A stretch of DNA of 9,210 nucleotides from an uncultured Clostridium sp. (lineage in GTDB: Bacteria; Bacillota; Clostridia; Lachnospirales; Lachnospiraceae): assembly GCA_947643685.1 (NCBI GenBank), contig CANRXD010000034.1, positions 1-9,210 on the forward strand. Direction: 5' to 3'. The first letter of the stretch is position 1, and each line of letters starts with the position of its first letter. The position numbers and the translations under genes were made by a program. Shown piece by piece: positions 6,330 through 9,210 of this stretch. The notes beneath the pieces were generated by a model, which had not been told where the DNA came from, did not search any database, and saw nothing but the letters and a program-made list of their open reading frames with translations.

Positions 6330-6398
6330 AGCTTCCCGCCCTTTCCTGCATATCATAACCCTGAAAGGGATTGACAGGAAAAGGAAGGGAAGCTTTTT
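6330..6398 (+). terminator. Long hairpin with T-tract before the small DEYPDR gene
   Basis: AGCTTCCC (6330-6337) pairs with GGGAAGCT (6387-6394), and the inner CCCTTTCCTG (6339-6348) pairs with CAGGAAAAGG (6375-6384) with one mismatch. The loop holds a small CCCT-GAA-AGGG stem. TTTTT (6394-6398) ends directly at the ATG at 6399. It could terminate the upstream nucleotidyltransferase message. Because the ribosome-binding site AGGAAGGG of the next gene lies in the 3' arm, it could also limit that gene's translation or transcription. Confidence 0.6.
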
Positions 6399-6770
6399 AT
6401 GGAAACGATTTACCACGGGTATCCGCAGACGCTGGAATTAAAGCCATATATGGTTTACAGGAAAGAGGAAAAGAGGCCACAGCCGGAGGGACATGACAGG
6501 GTGAGGCGGCAGGCGGAATCAGAGTATTTTAAAGGACTGTATCCCCTGGCTGTAAGGCAGTGCCAAAATCTGGTGGAAGCCGGCTGTGACCGCATGGATT
6601 ATCCGGGAAGTCCTATTTATGATGAATATCCAGACAGGGAGGTCTTTTACCGATTACGCGACGGGATTTTAAAATATGCCAGAGAACATGGAATGGAAGA
6701 AAACAGGGATATGACCCAGCTCCTGCTGCTTTATGAGATAATGAGACGCCGGGAACAGAGGAGAGAATGA
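6399..6770 (+). CDS. Uncharacterised small protein with a DEYPDR motif
   Basis: This 123-residue protein has no signal peptide or membrane segment and is probably cytoplasmic. The N-terminal part is basic and polar. The centre, YPLAVRQCQNLVEAGCDRMD at residues 48-67, looks helical. It is followed by the striking YPGSPIYDEYPDR (68-80), then FYRLRDGILKYAREHG and a Leu-rich, Arg-rich C-terminal helix. From memory, short proteins with a CDxxxYxGSxxxDEYPDR pattern recur in Lachnospiraceae with no assigned function, so it is probably a real conserved family (not checked). Ribosome-binding site AGGAAGGG (6382-6389) is 9 nt from the ATG but lies in a hairpin. It ends 51 nt before the membrane-anchored protein gene and is probably co-transcribed with it. 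No function is proposed. Confidence 0.75.
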   Translation: METIYHGYPQTLELKPYMVYRKEEKRPQPEGHDRVRRQAESEYFKGLYPLAVRQCQNLVEAGCDRMDYPGSPIYDEYPDREVFYRLRDGILKYAREHGMEENRDMTQLLLLYEIMRRREQRRE

Positions 6771-6772
6771 AA

Positions 6773-6788
6773 TGCCGTATGAACGGCA
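6773..6788 (+). other. Small perfect hairpin between the DEYPDR gene and the membrane protein gene
   Basis: TGCCGT-ATGA-ACGGCA forms a 6-bp perfect stem with a 4-nt loop just after the stop codon. No T-tract follows, so it is not a terminator. It may mark an mRNA end or be incidental. Confidence 0.35.
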
Positions 6789-6821
6789 ATGATATACAGA
6801 GGAAACAAGAAAGAGGACAGA

Positions 6822-9210
6822 ATGAAAACCGGAAAGAGAATTGCAGTTTTGTTGCTGGTATTTATTGCCGCGGCAGTGGTTTATTTTATCTGGCCCTTGG
6901 GGCATAAAGAGGAAAACGGAGTCAATGCCATATATACAGCCATGGGGGAAGCCGTCCTTCCGGTGGTTTATCCAACGGCGTTGGGATATGAGCTGTCGCC
7001 GTTATTTGGACAGCGGGAGGAGAAGGCTGTCACAGCGGCACGCGACAGCCTTCTGGTGCTGCCGGAGGACAGAAAACTGGCCATCCGCATTGAGGAGGGA
7101 AGCACAATAAGGGGATTGCGGTATGAAATCCGGAGCCTGGATATGGAACATCTGGTGGAGCGCACAGAGCTTACTGGCTGGACACTGGAAAACGGACAGA
7201 TTCAGACAGAGCTTCCCATTCAGAATCTTCTGGAGAAAGAGATGGAATACCAGCTTGGGCTTTATGCAGAGCTTTCCGATGGTACCGGAGTATGGTATTA
7301 TGCCCGGATCATGGAAACGGATAATTCCCATGTGGGGGACATGCTGGCTCTGGCCCGGGAGTTTTCAGAGAAAACTTTTCATTATGGGTCAGCCCAGGAC
7401 CTGACCATGTATATGGAGTCTTCTCCCAACGCAGATAATTCAAGCTTTGGGACGGTGACTCTTAAAAACAGCTTTACCCAGATGACCTGGGGGAACCTGG
7501 GAGTTGTGAGAAATGAACCAGTACACATGACTTTAAAGGAACTTTCCGGGGATCTGGCCAATATACAGCTGGATTATTTTGTCAGTGAAAAGGATCAGGA
7601 CAGTAAAGAAACCTATGCGGTGACGGAAAATTTCACTATGAAATGGGCCGTACAGCGTATTTACATGATGGACTATGAGCGCAGGATGAATCAGATTTTT
7701 GATGGAGATTCAGAAGCCTTCTCCGGAAAAAGAATTATCCTGGGAATCTCTGACAGTGAAGGAATTGCTTCCGTAAACAGCCCCGGGAACAGATATACGG
7801 CTTACGTGATAAATCGTGAGCTTTGGATGTACGACAGTGCAGAGGGAAAAAATATCCGGGTGTTTGCTTTTGGCGGCGCAGGTGCCAGTGATCTGCGGGC
7901 TAATGTGAAACGCCATGGGGTGGAGATTTTGGAGCTGGATGACGAGGGAAACCTGGATTTTCTTGTTCATGGCTATATGAACCGGGGAAATCATGAAGGG
8001 TATACGGGAATTACCTATAACCATTACAGCGCAAAAGAAAATACTCTGGAGGAGCAGTTTTTTATTCCGGTTTCGGAGCCCTATGAGGAGCTGGCGGCGG
8101 ATGTGGGGAAGCTGGCCCATAAAGGGGAAAACGAGATTTTATATCTCTATATTGGAAATGCCGTTTATGGCATTGACTTAAAGAGCCATGAATATGTGGT
8201 GGTAGTTTCGGGACTGGATGCAGACAGGTTTTCCGTGAGTTTAGATGGCTCCAGGCTTGCATGGCAGGAAAATACAGGGGCTTATGATTCCAGAATGCTT
8301 CATATCATGGACTTAAACAGCGGAGACAGAACTCAGATCGGAGATGGAAAAACGGACGCCTACCGGATTCTGGGATTTGTGGGAAATGACTGTATCTACG
8401 GAATCGGGGAGTTTGGCGATTATGTCATGTCCAACGGAAGGGTCATGGGGCTTTATCTGAAGACAGTGGACATTGTGGATAAAAACATGGGGAGTGCCAT
8501 GCATTACGAAAAACCCGGCTACTACATCCGGAATGTGCAGGTGGACGACAGCCGCATTCATATGAAACTGGTTCAGGAAAGAAATGGCGGATTTTTCGGG
8601 CAGGTTTTCGAAGATACCCTGGTTTGTAATGCGGAGGCGCTGCCGGGAAAAAGTGACAATATCGGCTGGTACGCTTCTGAAGCGAAGGGCCGGGTGTATT
8701 TTGTCCAGCTAGAAAAAGAAATTGCCTCCGGACAGAAAATAACGGCGGCATCACCTAAAAAGCTGATGCTGGAGGACAATAACCAAATGAAGCTGGAGAT
8801 GCTTCTGACCGGAACCGGGATGGAGTTTTATGCTTATGGACGGGGCCGGCTTTTGGGAAGCTATGGGGAATTTTCAGATGCCGCCCATGCTGCATACGAT
8901 TGCATGGGATTTGTGACTGCGGGCAGAAATCAGGTAATCTGGGTCAGAGCCAACCGTGCCAGTACCAGTTACATCAGGGATATATCGACCGCCGGCCGCC
9001 GGCTGGAGAGATACCGCAGCGTGTTCACGGGAAAAAGTATTCTGGAGGAGGAGAACATTCTTCTGGATGCTTCCGGCGCTTCGCTAAATCAGGTCCTCTA
9101 TTTCGTGGGGCAAAATATACCTGTGCTGGTTTACACAGGGGAAGGCAGTTTTTTATATCTGACCGGATATGACCAGGGGCATGTGCGGGTATTTAATCCG
9201 GCTGTGGGCC
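6822..9210 (+). CDS. Membrane-anchored extracytoplasmic protein, partial, with C39-like C-terminal segment
   Basis: The frame is open from the ATG at 6822 to the window edge (796 codons, no stop seen), so the 3' end is missing. The start has GAGGA at 6813-6817. Residues about 7-25 (IAVLLLVFIAAAVVYFIWPL) are one hydrophobic segment after a Lys/Arg-rich start, which points to an uncleaved signal anchor with the bulk outside. Residues about 30-330 are mixed alpha/beta with no motif I know. Residues about 350-700 hold repeated beta-rich blades, such as DADRFSVSLDGSRLAWQEN and MLHIMDLNSGDRTQIGDG, resembling TolB or beta-propeller repeats. The last visible part, LDASGASLNQVLYFVGQNIP then VLVYTGEGSFLYLTGYDQGH, resembles the second half of C39-like papain-fold domains, but no catalytic Cys and no His at the usual place are visible, so it may be a non-enzymatic version. 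The function is unknown. Confidence 0.8.
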   Translation, partial: MKTGKRIAVLLLVFIAAAVVYFIWPLGHKEENGVNAIYTAMGEAVLPVVYPTALGYELSPLFGQREEKAVTAARDSLLVLPEDRKLAIRIEEGSTIRGLRYEIRSLDMEHLVERTELTGWTLENGQIQTELPIQNLLEKEMEYQLGLYAELSDGTGVWYYARIMETDNSHVGDMLALAREFSEKTFHYGSAQDLTMYMESSPNADNSSFGTVTLKNSFTQMTWGNLGVVRNEPVHMTLKELSGDLANIQLDYFVSEKDQDSKETYAVTENFTMKWAVQRIYMMDYERRMNQIFDGDSEAFSGKRIILGISDSEGIASVNSPGNRYTAYVINRELWMYDSAEGKNIRVFAFGGAGASDLRANVKRHGVEILELDDEGNLDFLVHGYMNRGNHEGYTGITYNHYSAKENTLEEQFFIPVSEPYEELAADVGKLAHKGENEILYLYIGNAVYGIDLKSHEYVVVVSGLDADRFSVSLDGSRLAWQENTGAYDSRMLHIMDLNSGDRTQIGDGKTDAYRILGFVGNDCIYGIGEFGDYVMSNGRVMGLYLKTVDIVDKNMGSAMHYEKPGYYIRNVQVDDSRIHMKLVQERNGGFFGQVFEDTLVCNAEALPGKSDNIGWYASEAKGRVYFVQLEKEIASGQKITAASPKKLMLEDNNQMKLEMLLTGTGMEFYAYGRGRLLGSYGEFSDAAHAAYDCMGFVTAGRNQVIWVRANRASTSYIRDISTAGRRLERYRSVFTGKSILEEENILLDASGASLNQVLYFVGQNIPVLVYTGEGSFLYLTGYDQGHVRVFNPAVG

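Noticed and set aside
6371..6399. TTGACA at 6371-6376 as a -35 box
   Set aside because: No acceptable -10 box at the right distance, and a start site there would fall after the ATG at 6399; the bases are part of the hairpin.
7710..8120. Minus-strand open frame of 136 codons, and others on the minus strand between 6900 and 8780
   Set aside because: All lie antisense to the continuous plus-strand frame that starts at 6822.
1..9210. CRISPR array, insertion sequence, phage or toxin-antitoxin genes
   Set aside because: No regularly spaced direct repeats, transposase motifs, phage proteins or toxin-like small gene pairs were found.

Overview
The window looks like chromosomal DNA of an anaerobic Clostridia species, most likely Lachnospiraceae (inference). 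The reasons are strong AGGAGG ribosome-binding sites, mid-range base composition, short polycistronic units, selenium metabolism (selD, yedF), an oxygen-sensitive dehydratase-type Fe-S enzyme with its ATP-dependent activator, and citrate-lyase accessory genes.

Left part, minus strand (1-2112): selD, then a citC-like gene, then the start of citX, read right to left as one tight operon. selD is a selenoprotein. An in-frame TGA at codon 16, in the context Gly-Sec-Ala-Ala-Lys, is followed by a short hairpin resembling a bacterial SECIS element, so the full gene is 346 codons and a caller that stops at TGA loses the first 64. The citC-like gene is broken near its 3' end by what looks like a frame-changing deletion. 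citX starts on an ATGA overlap and runs off the window.

Divergent control region (2113-2460): two back-to-back promoters with 17-bp spacers, 19 bp apart between their -35 boxes, drive selD leftwards and yedF rightwards. Imperfect palindromes lie in both leaders.

Central part, plus strand (2461-5081): yedF, a BadF/HgdC-type activator ATPase (YjiL-like) and a single-subunit HgdB-family protein (YjiM-like, possibly a double-cubane cluster protein) form a likely operon, closed by a strong GNRA-loop terminator at 5131-5168. The divergent layout with selD suggests a link between selenium handling and this activator/reductase pair. That link is inference.

Right part, plus strand (5274-9210): a sugar-phosphate-type nucleotidyltransferase with its own promoter, then a small uncharacterised protein with a DEYPDR motif whose ribosome-binding site lies inside a terminator-like hairpin, then a large membrane-anchored extracytoplasmic protein open at the window edge. 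No large reading frame with a stop covers this last gene, but 6822-9210 reads through without one.

A related palindromic intergenic sequence (left arm like GTAACAGTCCGGCTCTG, right arm like GGAAGATGCA...GGCCGAACTGTTAC) recurs in all three intergenic regions around the selenium/dehydratase genes. It is the least explained structure in the window. No tRNA, rRNA, CRISPR array, insertion sequence or transposase gene was seen.
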